A DNA stretch of 64,000 nucleotides from Pisaster brevispinus (lineage: Eukaryota; Echinodermata; Asteroidea; Forcipulatida; Asteriidae): positions 186,001 through 250,000 of the forward strand of contig JAMKCF010000077.1 in NCBI GenBank assembly GCA_023634235.1. Direction: 5' to 3'. A program made the translations under genes and the position numbers. The notes beneath the pieces were generated by a model. It did not search any database, was not told where the DNA came from, and worked only from the letters and a program-made list of their open reading frames with translations. This document shows, piece after piece, positions 23,301-35,988 of the stretch. The stretch's first letter is position 1; the number at the start of each line of letters is the position of its first letter.

Positions 23301-26300
23301 AGACAAGGTCGTGCGGACCGGGGTAATGGGAATAACTCCCGATCTAGGCATGCTAGAGAGATGATTTTTTACCTGAATCTTCCTTAGGTATCCCTGCATC
23401 CGGAAATTGGACGTTTACGGCCGTTGCGGGCAGGCTTCACACCGGAAAAGACCAGCAAACGGGGACGCTACAAAGGCCCCGCAAAACAGCTTCATCTCGA
23501 ATTTGCTGTAAAAGAGACAAACACAAAATAAGGATGGTCAAATCACCCCCAAGGCAATATCGGATCTGCACAAGTTTAGTACCACTGTAAAGCCCGTCTC
23601 AAGGGCTCCCTTTACCGTGAGTTTGGGGTTGCTGACGACTCTGTAGGCGAGGCGAGTGGCCTGGATGTAAGCCCTACCCCTAACAGAAATTGACCCCCCC
23701 AAAAAAAAAAAAACCGGCTGCGAGACAAGGTCGTGCGAACCGGGGTAATGGAAATAACTCCCGATCTAGGCATGCTAGAGAGATGAATTTTTTACCTGAA
23801 TCTTCCTTAGGTATCCCTGCATCCGGAAATTGGACTTTTACGGCCGTTGCGGGCAGGCTTCACACCGGAAAAGGACCAGCAAACGGGGACGCTACAAAGG
23901 CTCCGCAAAACAGCTTCATCTCAAATTTGCTGTAAAAGAGACAAACACAAAATAAGGATGGTCAAATCACCCCCAAGGCAATATCGGATCTGCACAAGTT
24001 TAGCACCACTGTAAAGCCCGTCTCAAGGGCTCCCTCTACCGTGAGTTTTGGGGTTGCTGACGACTCTGTAGGCGAGGCGAGCGACCTGGATGTTAGCCCT
24101 ACCCCTAACAGAAATTGACCCCTCCCAAAAACCGGCTGCGAGACAAGGTCGTGCGGACCGGGGTAATGGCCCAATTTAACTGTGCGGTGAATTTGGGACT
24201 AACTCCCGATCTAGGCATGCTAGAGAGATGAAAATTTTCGCCTGAATCTTCCTTAGGTATCCCCGCACCCGGAAATTGGACTTTTACGGCCAATGCGGGC
24301 AGGCTTTACACCGGAAAAGACCAGCAAACGGGGACGCTACAAAGGCCCCGCAAAACAGCTTCATCTCGAATTTGCTGTAAAAGAGACAAACACAAAATAA
24401 GGATGGTCAAATCACCCCCAAGGCAATATCGGATCTGCACAAGTTTAGCACCACTGTAAAGCCCGTCTCAAGGGCTCCCCTCTACCGTGAGTTTGGGGTT
24501 GCTGACGACTCTGTAGGCGAGGCGAGCGACCTGGATGTTAGCCCTACCCCTAACAGAAAATTGACCCCTCCCAAAAAACCGGCTGCGAGACAAGGTCGTG
24601 CGGACCGGGGTAATGGCCCAATTTAAACTGTGCGGTGAATTTGGGAATAACTCCCGATCTAGGCATGCTAGAGAGATGAAATTTTCGCCTGAATCTTCCT
24701 TAGGTATCCCCGCACCCGGAAATTGGACTTTTTACGGCCAATGCGGGCAGGCTTTACACCGGAAAAGACCAGCAAACGGGGACGCTACAAAGGCCCCGAA
24801 AAACAGCTTCATCTCGAATTTGATGTAAAAGAGACAAACATAAAAATAAGGATGGTCAAATCACCCCCAAGGCAATATCGGATCTGCACAAGTTTAGTAC
24901 CACTGTAAAGCCCGTCTCAAGGGCTCTCTCTACCGTGAGTTTGGGGTAGCTGACGACTCTGTAGGCGAGGCGAGCGGCCTGGATGTACGCCCTACCCCTA
25001 AACGAAATTGACCCCCCCCCCAAAAAAAAAAAAACGGCTGCGAGACAAGGTCGTGCGGACCGGGGTAATGGGAATAACTCCGATCTAGGCATGCTAGAGA
25101 GATGAATTTTTTACCTGAATCTTCCTTAGGTATCCCTGCATCCGGAAATTGGACGTTTACGGCCGTTGCGGGCAGGCTTCACACCGGAAAAGACCAGCAA
25201 ACGGGGACGCTACAAAGGCCCCGCAAAACAGCTTCATCTCGAATTTGCTGTAAAAGAGACAAACACAAAATAAGGATGGTCAAATCACCCCCAAGGCAAT
25301 ATCGATCTGCACAAGTTTAGTACCACTGTAAAGCCCGTCTCAAGGGCTCCCTTTAACCGTGAGTTTGGAGTTGCTGACGACTCTGTAGGCGAGGCGAGTG
25401 GCCTGGATGTAAGCCCTACCCCTAACAGAAATTGACCCCCCCCAAAAAAAAAAAAACCGGCTGCGAGACAAGGTCGTGCGAACCGGGGTAATGGAAATAA
25501 CTCCCGATCTAGGCATGCTAGAGAGATGAATTTTTTACCTGAATCTTCCTTAGGTATCCCCTGCATCCGGAAATTGGACTTTTACGGCCGTTGCGGGCAG
25601 GCTTCACACCGGAAAAGACCAGCAAAACGGGGACGCTACAAAGGCTCCGCAAAACAGCTTCATCTCAAATTTGCTGTAAAAGAGACAAAAACACAAAATA
25701 AGGATGGTCAAATCACCCCCAAGGCAATATCGGATCTGCACAAGTTTAGCACCACTGTAAAGCCCGTCTCAAGGGCTCCCTCTACCGTGAGTTTGGGGTT
25801 GCTGACGACTCTGTAGGCGAGGCGAGCGACCTGGATGTTAGCCCTACCCCTAACAGAAATTGACCCCTCCCAAAAACCGGCTGCGAGACAAGGTCGTGCG
25901 GACCGGGGTAATGGCCCAATTTAACTGTGCGGTGAATTTGGGACTAACTCCCGATCTAGGCATGCTAGAGAGATGAAATTTTCGCCTGAATCTTCCTTAG
26001 GTATCCCCGCACCCGGAAATTGGACTTTTACGGCCAATGCGGGCAGGCTTTACACCGGAAAAGACCAGCAAACGGGGACGCTACAAAGGCCCCGCAAAAC
26101 AGCTTCATCTCGAATTTGCTGTAAAAGAGACAAACACAAAATAAGGATGGTCCAAATCACCCCCAAGGCAATATCGGATCTGCACAAGTTTAGCACCACT
26201 GTAAAGCCCGTCTCAAGGGCTCCCTCTACTGTGAGTTTGGGGTTGCTGACGACTCTGTAGGCGAGGCGAGCGACCTGGATGTTAGCCCTACCCCTAACAG

Positions 26301-26416
26301 AAATTGACCCCTCCCAAAAACCGGCTGCGAGACAAGGTCGTGCGGACCGGGGTAATGGCCCAATTTAACTGTGCGGTGAATTTGGGAATAACTCCCGATC
26401 TAGGCATGCTAGAGAG
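17317..26416 (+). repeat. Four-unit HOR, ~1.73 kb period, five copies
   Basis: Marker B units with TAGTACC, GGGGTAGCTGACG, GATGTACGCC and CTAAACGAAATTG begin at 17317, 19054, 20788, 22950 and 24676. Each is followed by an A unit with GGACGTTTACGG (17742, 19479, 21214 plus 21640, 23361, 25102). From 19902 the next two units are also shared: A-L with GGCTCCGC and CTCAAATTTGC (19902, 22064, 23783, 25526), and a B start with an A-like middle, L (20345, 22507, 24228, 25973). The A unit before these ends S with GCGAGTGGCC. The first copy differs in units 3-4 (18185, 18611). The third has an extra mosaic unit (21214), giving a 2162-bp step. Unit 22950 lacks 17 bp in the core (near 23159). Confidence 0.88.
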
Positions 26417-29400
26417 ATGAAATTTTCGCCTGAATCTTCCTTAGGTATCCCCGCACCCGGAAATTGGACTTTTCCGGCCAATGCGGGCAGGCTTTACACC
26501 GGAAAAAGACCAGCAAACGGGGACGCTACAAAGGCCCCGCAAAACAGCTTCAATCTCGAATTTGATGTAAAAGAGACAAACATAAAATAAGGATGGTCAA
26601 ATCACCCCCAAGGCAATATCAGATCTGCACAAGTTTAGCACCACTGTAAAGCCCGTCTCAAGGGCTCTCTCTACCGTGAGTTTGGGGTTGCTGACGACTC
26701 TGTAGGCGAGGCGAGCGGCCTGGATGTAAGCCCTACCCCTAACAGCAATTGACCCCCCCCCCCCAAAAAAAAAAAACCGGCTGCAAGACAAGGTCGTGCG
26801 GACCGGGGTAATGGGAATAACTCCCGGTCTAGGCATGCTAGAGAGATGAATGTTTACCTGAATCTTCCTTAGGTATCCCTGCATCCGGAAATTGGACTTT
26901 TACGGCCGTTGCGGGCAGGCTTCACACCGGAAAAGACCAGCAAACGGGGACGCTACAAAGGGCCCCGCAAAACAGCTTCATCTCGAATTTGCTGTAAAAG
27001 AGACAAACACAAAATAAGGATGGTCAAATCACCCCCAAGGCAATATCGGATCTGCACAAGTTTAGCACCACTGTAAAGCCCGTCTCAAGGGCTCCCTCTA
27101 CCGTGAGTTTGGGGTTGCTGACGACTCTGTAGGCGAGGCGAGCGACCTGGATGTTAGCCCTACCCCTAACAGAAATTGACCCCTCCCAAAAACCGGCTGC
27201 GAGACAAGGTCGTGCGGACCGGGGTAATGGCCCAATTTAACTGTGCGGTGAATTTGGGAATAACTCACGATCTAGGCATGCTAGAGAGATGAAATTTTCG
27301 CCTGAATCTTCCTTAGGTATCCCCGCACCGGAAATTGGACTTTTTTGGCCAATGCGGCAGGCTTTACACCGGAAAAGACCAGCAAACGGGGACGCTACAA
27401 AGGCCCCGCAAAACAGCTTCATCTCGAATTTGATGTAAAAGAGACAAACATAAAATAAGGATGGTCAAATCACCCCCAAGGCAATATCGGATCTGCACAA
27501 GTTTAGCACCACTGTAAAGCCCGTCTCAAGGGCTCTCTCTACCGTGAGTTTGGGGTTGCTGACGACTCTGTAGGCGAGGCGAGCGGCCTGGATGTAAGCC
27601 CTACCCCTAACAGAAATTGACCCCCCCCCCAAAAAAAAAAAACCGGCTGCGAGACAAGGTCGTGCGGACCGGGGTAATGGGCATAACTCCCGATCTAGGC
27701 ATGCTAGAGAGATGAATTTTTTACCTGAATCTTCCTTAGGTATCCCTGCATCCCGGAAATTGGATTTTTACGGCCGTTGCGGGCAGGCTTCACACCGGAA
27801 AAGACCAGCAAACGGGGACGCTACAAAGGCCCCGCAAAACAGCTTCATCTCGAATTTGCTGTAAAAGAGACAAACACAAAATAAGGATGGTCAATTCACC
27901 CCCAAGGCAATATCGGATCTGCACAAGTTTAGCACCACTGTAAAGCCCGTCTCAAGGGCTCCCTCTACCGTGAGTTTGGGGTTGCTGACGACTCTGTAGG
28001 CGAGGCGAGCGACCTGGATGTTAGCCCTACCCCTAACAGAAATTGACCCCCTCCCAAAAACCGGCTGCGAGACAAGGTCGTGCGGACCGGGGTAATGGCC
28101 CAATTTAACTGTGCGGTGAATTTGGGAATAACTCCCGATCTAGGCATGCTAGAGAGATGAAATTTTCGCCTGAATCTTCCTTAGGTATCCCCGCACCCCG
28201 GAAATTGGACTTTTACGGCCAATGCGGGCAGGCTTTACACCGGAAAAGACCAGCAAACGGGGACGCTACAAAGGCCCCGCAAAACAGCTTCATCTCGAAT
28301 TGATGTAAAAGAGACAAGCATAAAATAAGGATGGTCAAATCACCCCCAAGGCAATATCGGATCTGCACAATTTTAGCACCACTGTAAAGCCCGTCTCAAG
28401 GGCACTCTCTACCGTGAGTTTGGGGTTGCTGACGACTCTGTAGGCGAGGCGAGCGGCTGGATGTAAGCCCTACCCCTAACAGAAATTGACCCCCCCCCAA
28501 AAAAAAAAAAAAAACCGGCTGCGAGACAAGGTCGTGCGGACCGGGGTAATGGGAATAACTCCCGATCTAGGCATGCTAGAGAGATGAATTTTTTACCTGA
28601 ATCTTCCTTAGGTATCCCTGCATCCAGAAATTGGACTTTTACGGCCGTTGCGGGCAGGCTTCACACCGAAAAGACCAGCAAACGGGGACGCTACAAAGGC
28701 CCCGCAAAACAGCTTCATCTCGAATTTGCTGTAAAAGAGACAAACACAAAATAAGGATGGTCAAATCACCCCCAAGGCAATATCGGATCTGCACAAGTTT
28801 AGCACCACTGTAAAGCCCGTCTCAAGGGCTCCCTCTACCGTGAGTTTGGGGTTGCTGACGACTCTGTAGGCGAGGCGAGCGACCTGGATGTTAGCCCTAC
28901 CCCTAACAGAAATTGACCCCTCCCAAAAACCGGCTGCGAGACAAGGTCGTGCGGACCGGGGTAATGGCCCAATTTAACTGTGCGGTGAATTTGGGAATAA
29001 CTCCCGATCTAGGCATGCTAGAGAGATGAAATTTTCGCCTGAATCTTCCTTAGGTATCCCCGCACCCGGAAATTGGACTTTTACGGCCAATGCGGGCAGG
29101 CTTTACACCGGAAAAGACCAGCAAACGGGGACGCTACAAAGGCCCCGCAAAACAGCTTCATCTCGAATTTGATGTAAAAGAGACAAACATAAAATAAGGA
29201 TGGTCAAATCACCCCCAAGGCAATATCGGATCTGCACAAGTTTAGTACCACTGTAAAGCCCGTATCAAGGGCTCTCCCTACCGTGAGTTTGGGGTTGCTG
29301 ACAACTCTGTAGGCGAGGCGAGCGGCCTGGATGTAAGCCCTACCCCTAACAGAAATTGACCCTCCCAAAAAAAAAAAAAAAACCGGCTGCGAGACAAGGT

Positions 29401-30319
29401 CGTGCGGACCGGGGTAATGGGAATAACTCCCGATCTAGGCATGCTAGAGAGATGAATTTTTTACCTGAATCTTCCTTAGGTATCCCTGCATCCGGAATTG
29501 GACTTTTACGGCCGTTGCGGCAGGCTTCACACCGGAAAAGACCAGCAAACGGGGACGCTACAAAGGCCCCGCAAAACAGCTTCATCTCGAATTTGCTGTA
29601 AAAGAGACAAACACAAAATAAGGATGGTCAAATCACCCCCAAGGCAATATCGGATCTGCACAAGTTTAGCACCACTGTAAAGCCCGTCTCAAGGGCTCCC
29701 TCTACCGTGAGTTTGGGGTTGCTGACGACTCTGTAGGCGAGGCGAGCGACCTGGATGTTAGCCCTACCCCTAACAGATATTGACCCCTCCCAAAAACCGG
29801 CTGCGAGACAAGGTCGTGCGGACCGGGGTAATGGCCCAATTTAACTGTGCGGTGAATTTGGGAATAAACTCCCGATCTAGGCATGCTAGAGAGATGAAAT
29901 TTTCGCCTGAATCTTCCTTAGGTATCCCCGCACCCGGAAATTTGACTTTTACGGCCAATGCGGGCAGGCTTTAACACCGGAAAAGACCAGCAAACGGGGA
30001 CGCTACAAAGGCCCCGCAAAACAGCTTCATCTCGAATTTGATGTAAAAGAGACAAACATAAAATAAGGATGGTCAAATCACCCCCAAGGCAATATCGGAT
30101 CTGCACAAGTTTAGCACCACTGTAAAGCCCGTCTCAAGGGCTCTCTCTACCGTGAGTTTGGGGTTGCTGACGACTCTGTAGGCGAGGCGAGCGGCCTGGA
30201 TGTAAGCCCTACCCCTAACAGAAATTGACCCCCCCCAAAAAAAAAAAAAACCGGCTGCGAGACAAGGTCGTGCGGACCGGGGTAATGGGAATAACTCCCG
30301 ATCTAGGCATGCTAGAGAG
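26417..30319 (+). repeat. Alternating dimers with many small indels
   Basis: Starts are 26417 (B-S), 26846 (A-L), 27289 (B-S), 27712 (A-L), 28157 (B-S), 28584 (A-L), 29026 (B-S), 29452 (A-L) and 29894 (B-S). Alternation is regular. Nearly every unit has one to several single-base gains or losses (for example GCACCGG near 27327, GCGGCAGG near 27354, CGAATTGATG near 28297, GCGGCTGG near 28455, TTAACACC near 29972), so L units are 442-445 bp here. Confidence 0.88.
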
Positions 30320-32053
30320 ATGAATTTTTTACCTGAATCTTCCTTAGGTATCCCTGCATCCGGAAATTGGACTTTTACGGCCGTTGCGGGCAGGCTTCAC
30401 ACCGGAAAAGACCAGCAAACGGGACGCTACAAAGGCCCCGCAAAACAGCTTCATCTCGAATTTGCAGTAAAAGAGACAAACACAAAATAAGGATGGTCAA
30501 ATCACCCCCAAGGCAATATCGGATCTGCACAAGTTTAGCACCACTGTTAAGCCCGTCTCAAGGGCTCCCTCTACCGTGAGTTTGGGGTTGCTGACGACTC
30601 TGTAGGCGAGGCGAGCGACCTGGATGTTAGCCCTTCCCCTAACAGAAATTGACCCCTCCCAAAAACCGGCTGCGAGACAAGGTCGTGCGGACCGGGGTAA
30701 TGGCCCAATTTAACTGTGCGGTGAATTTGGGAATAACTCCCGATCTAGGCATGCTAGAGAGATGAATTTTTTACCTGAATCTTCCTTAGGTATCCCTGCA
30801 TCCGGAAATTGGACTTTTACGGCCGTTGCGGGCAGGCTTCACACCGGAAAAGACCAGCAAACGGGGACGCTACAAAGGCCCCGCAAAACAGCTTCATCTC
30901 GAATTTGCTGTAAAAGAGACAAACATAAAATAAGGATGGTCAAATCACCCCCAAGGCAATATCGGATCTGCACAAGTTTAGCACCACTGTAAAGCCCGTC
31001 TCAAGGGCTCTCTCTACCGTGAGTTTGGGGTTGCTGACGGACTCTGTAGGCGAGGCGAGCGGCCTGGATGTAAGCCCTACCCCTAACAGAAATTGACCCC
31101 CCCCAAAAAAAAAAAAACCGGCTGCGAGACAAGGTCGTGCGGACCGGGGTAATGGGAATAACTCCCGATCTAGGCATGCTAGAGAGATGAATTTTTTACC
31201 TGAATCTTCCTTAGGTATCCTGCATCCGGAAATTGGACTTTTACGGCCGTTGCGGGCAGGCTTCACACCGGAAAAGACCAGCAAACGGGGACGCTACAAA
31301 GGCCCCGCAAAAACAGCTTCATCTCGAATTTGCAGTAAAAGAGACAAACACAAAATAAGGATGGTCAAATCACCCCCAAGGCAATATCGGATCTGCACAA
31401 GTTTAGCACCACTGTTAAGCCCGTCTCAAGGGCTCCCTCTACCGTGAGTTTGGGGTTGCTGACGACTCTGTAGGCGAGGCGAGCGACCTGGATGTTAGCC
31501 CTTCCCCTAACAGAAATTGACCCCTCCCAAAAACCGGCTGCGAGACAAGGTCGTGCGGACCGGGGTAATGGCCCAATTTAACTGTGCGGTGAATTTGGGA
31601 ATAACTCCCGATCTAGGCATGCTAGAGAGATGAATTTTTTACCTGAATCTTCCTTAGGTATCCCTGCACCCGGAAATTGGACTTTTACGGCCAATGCGGG
31701 CAGGCTTTACACCGGAAAAGACCAGCAAACGGGACGCTACAAAGGCCCCGCAAAACAGTTTCATCTCGAATTTGCTGTAAAAGAGACAAACACAAAATAA
31801 GGATGGTCAAATCACCCCAAGGCAATATTGGATCTGCACAAGTTTAGCACCACTGTAAAGCCCGTCTCAAGGGCTCTCTCTACCGTGAGTTTGGGGTTGC
31901 TGACGACTCTGTAGGCGAGGCGAGCGGCCCTGGATGTAAGCCCTACCCCTAACAGAAATTGACCCCCCCCAAAAAAAAAAAAAAACGGCTGCGAGACAAG
32001 GTCGTGCGGACCGGGGTAATGGGAATAACTCCCGATCTAGGCATGCTAGAGAG
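30320..32053 (+). repeat. Duplicated two-unit block, ~867 bp
   Basis: Units 30320 and 31187 share three rare variants: TTTGCAGTAAAAG, CACTGTTAAGCC and GCCCTTCCCC. They are A-L. Units 30762 and 31630 follow them; both start as A after a long end, which is unusual in this array, and end S. Unit 31630 changes from A to B within its first 50 bases. The 867-bp period indicates a recent tandem duplication of a dimer. Confidence 0.82.
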
Positions 32054-33370
32054 ATGAATTTTTTACCTGAATCTTCCTTAGGTATCCCTGCATCCGGAAA
32101 TTGGACTTTTACGGCCGTTGCGGGCAGGCTTCACACCGGAAAAGACCAGCAAACGGGGACGCTACAAAGGCCCCGCAAAACAGCTTCATCTCGAATTTGC
32201 TGTAAAAGAGACAAACATAAAATAAGGATGGTCAAATCACCCCCAAGGCAATATCGGATCTGCACAAGTTTAGCACCACTGTAAAGCCCGTCTCAAGGGC
32301 TCCCTCTACCGTGGTTTGGGGTTGCTGACGACTCTGTAGGCGAGGCGAGCGACCTGGATGTTGGCCCTACCCCTAACAGAAATTGACCCCTCCCAAAAAA
32401 CCGGCTGCGAGACAAGGTCGTGCGGACCGGGGTAATGGCCCAATTTAACTGTGCGGTGAATTTGGGAATAACTCCCGATCTAGGCATGCTAGAGAGATGA
32501 AATTTTCGCCTGAATCTTCCTTAGGTATCCCCGCACCCGGAAATTGGACTTTTACGGCCAATGCGGGCAGGCTTTACACCGGAAAAGACCAGCAAACGGG
32601 GACGCTACAAAGGCCCCACAAAACAGCTTCATCTTGAATTTGATGTAAAAGAGACAAACATAAAATAAGGATGGTCAAATCACCCCCAAGGCAATATCGG
32701 ATCTGCACAAGTTTAGCACCACTGTAAAGCCGTCTCAAGGGCTCTCTCTACCGTGAGTTTGGGGTTGCTGACGACTCTGTAGGCGAGGCGAGCGGCCTGG
32801 ATGTAAGCCCTACCCCTAACAGAAATTGACCCCCCCCCCAAAAAAAAAAAAAACCGGCTGCGAGACAAGGTCGTGCGGACCGGGGTAATGGGAATAACTC
32901 CCGATCTAGGCATGCTAGAGAGATGAATTTTTTACCTGAATCTTCCTGAGGTATCCCTGCATCCGGAAATTTGAGTTTTACGGGCCGTTGCGGGCAGGCT
33001 TCACACCGGAAAAGACCAGCAAACGGGGACGCTACAAAGGCCCCGCAAAACAGCTTCATCTCGAATTTGCTGTAAAAGAGACAAACACAAAATAAGGATG
33101 GTCAAATCACCCCCAAGGCAATATCGGATCTGCACAAGTTTAGCACCACTGTAAAGCCCGTCTCAAAAGGCTCCCTCTACCGTGTGTTTGGGGTTGCTGA
33201 CGACTCTGTAGGCGAGGCGAGCGACCTGGATGTTAGCCCTACCCCTAAACAGAAATTGACCCCTCCCAAAAACCGGCTGCGAGACAAGGTCGTGCGGACC
33301 GGGGGGTAATGGCCCAATTTAACTGTGCGGTGAATTTGGGAATAACTTCCGATCTAGGCATGCTAGAGAG
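32054..33370 (+). repeat. Three ordinary units with indels
   Basis: Starts are 32054 (A-L, 443), 32497 (B-S, 426) and 32923 (A-L, 448). Unit 32923 has several insertions (CGGGCCGTTG near 32980, CTAAACAG near 33246, a G6 run near 33301) that make it the longest L unit after 24228. Confidence 0.85.
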
Positions 33371-35121
33371 ATGAAATTTTCGCCTGAATCTTCCTTAGGT
33401 ATCCCCGCACCCGGAAATTGGACTTTTACGGCCAATGCGGGCAGGCTTTACACCGGAAAAGACCAGCAAACGGGGACGCTACAAAGGCCCCGCAAAACAG
33501 CTTCATCTCGAATTTGATGTAAAAGAGACAAACATAAAATAAGGATGGTCAAATCACCCCCAAGGCAATATCGGATCTGCACAAGTTTAGCACCACTGTA
33601 AAGCCCGTCTCAAGGGCTCTCCCTACCGTGAGTTTGGGGTTGCTGACGACTCTGTAGGCGAGGCGAGCGGCCTGGATGTAAGTAAGCCCTACCCCTAACA
33701 GAAATTGACCCCCCCCCCCAAAAAAAAAAAAAAAAAACGGCTGCGAGACAAGGTCGTGCGGACCGGGGTAATGGGAATAACTCCCGATCTAGGCATGCTA
33801 GAGAGATGAATTTTTTACCTGAATCTTCCTTAGGTATCCCTGCATCCGGAAATTGGACTTTTACGGCCGTTGCGGGCAGGCTTCACACCGGAAAAGACCA
33901 GCAAACGGGGACGCTACAAAGGCCCCGCAAAAAGCTTCATCTCGAATTTGCTGTAAAAGAGACAAACACAAAATAAGGATGGTCAAATCACCCCCAAGGC
34001 AATATCGGATCTGCACAAGTTTAGCACCACTGTAAAGCCCGTCTCAAGGGCTCCCTCTACCGTGAGTTTGGGGTTGCTGACGACTCTGTGGCGAGGCGAG
34101 CGACCTGGATGTTAGCCCTACCCCTAACAGAAATTGACCCCTCCCAAAAACCGGCTGCGAGACAAGGTCGTGCGGACCGGGGTAATGGCCCAATTTAACT
34201 GTGCGGTGAATTTGGGAATAACTCCCGATCTAGGCATGCTAGAGAGATGAAATTTTCGCCTGAATCTTCCTTAGGTATCCCCGCACCCGGAAATTGGACT
34301 TTTACGGCCAATGCGGGCAGGCTTTACACCGGAAAAGACCAGCAAACGGGGACGCTACAAAGGCCCCGCAAAACAGCTTCATCTCGAATTTGATGTAAAA
34401 GAGACAAACATAAAATAAGGATGGTCAAATCACCCCCAAGGCAATATCGGATCTGCACAAGTTTAGTACCACTGTAAAGCCCGTCTCAAGGGCTCTCCCT
34501 ACCGTGAGTTTGGGGTTGCTGACGACTCTGTAGGCGAGGCGAGCGGCCTGGATGTAAGTAAGCCCTACCCCTAACAGAAATTGACCCCCCCAAAAAAAAA
34601 AAAAAAAAAAACGGCTGCGAGACAAGGTCGTGCGGACCGGGGTAATGGGAATAACTCCCGATCTAGGCATGCTAGAGAGATGAATTTTTTACCTGAATCT
34701 TCCTTAGGTATCCCTGCATCCGGAAATTGGACTTTTACGGCCGTTGCGGGCAGGCTTCATACCGGAAAAGACCAGCAAACGGGGACGCTACAAAGGCCCC
34801 GCAAAAAGCTTCATCTCGAATTTGCTGTAAAAGAGACAAACACAAAATAAGGATGGTCAAATCACCCCCAAGGCAATATCGGATCTGCACAAGTTTAGCA
34901 CCACTGTAAAGCCCGTCTCAAGGGCTCCCTCTACCGTGAGTTTGGGGTTGCTGACGACTCTGTAGGCGAGGCGAGCGACCTGGATGTTAGCCCTACCCCT
35001 AACAGAAATTGACCCCTCCCAAAAACCGGCTGCGAGACAAGGTCGTGGGGACCGGGGTAATGGCCCAATTTAACTGTGCGGTGAATTTGGGAATAACTCC
35101 CGATCTAGGCATGCTAGAGAG
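33371..35121 (+). repeat. Duplicated dimer marked by GTAA duplication
   Basis: B-S units 33371 and 34247 both read GGATGTAAGTAAGCCC, a 4-bp duplication seen nowhere else in the window, and both have long C/A tracts (435 and 433 bp in all). The A-L units after them, 33806 and 34680, both read GCAAAAAGCTTC. The period is 876 bp, so a dimer was duplicated in tandem after these changes arose. Confidence 0.88.
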
Positions 35122-35988
35122 ATGAAATTTTCGCCTGAATCTTCCTTAGGTATCCCCGCACCCGGAAATTGGACTTTTACGGCCAATGCGGGCAGGCTTT
35201 ACACCGGAAAAGACCAGCAAACGGGGACGCTACAAAGGCCCCGCAAAACAGCTTCATCTCGAATTTGATGTAAAAGAGACAAACATAAAATAAGGATGGT
35301 CAAATCACCCCCAAGGCAATATCGGATCTGCACAAGTTTAGCACCACTGTAAAGCCCGTCTCAGGGGCTCTCTCTAGCGTGAGTTTGAAGTTGCTGACGA
35401 CTCTGTAGGCGAGGCGAGCGGCCTGGATGTATGCCCTACCCCTAACAGAAATTGACCCCCCCCAAAAAAAAAAAAACCGGCTGCGAGACAAGGTCGTGCG
35501 GACCGGGGTAATGGGAATAACTCCCGATCTAGGCATGCTAGAGAGATGAATTTTTTACCTGAATCTTCCTTAGGTATCCCTGCATCCGGAAATTGGACTT
35601 TTACGGCCGTTGCGGGCAGGCTTCACACCGAAAAAGACCAGCAAACGGGGACGCTACAAAGGCCCCGCAAAACAGCTTCATCTCGAATTTGCTGTAAAAG
35701 AGACAAACACAAAATAAGGATGGTCAAATCACCCCCAAGGCAATATCGGATCTGCACAAGTTTAGCACCACTGTAAAGCCCGTCTCAAGGGCTCCCTCTA
35801 CCGTGAGTTTGGGGTTGCTGACGACTCTGTAGGCGAGGCGAGCGACCTGGATGTTAGCCCTACCCCTAACAGAAATTGACCCCTCCCAAAAACCGGCTGC
35901 GAGACAAGGTCGTGCGGACCGGGGTAATGGCCCAATTTAACTGTGCGGTGAATTTGGGAATAACTCCCGATCTAGGCATGCTAGAGAG
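35122..35988 (+). repeat. Ordinary B-S / A-L dimer
   Basis: Starts are 35122 (B-S, 424) and 35546 (A-L, 443). Unit 35122 has private changes CTCTAGCGTG, TTTGAAGTTGC and GGATGTATGCC. Confidence 0.88.
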
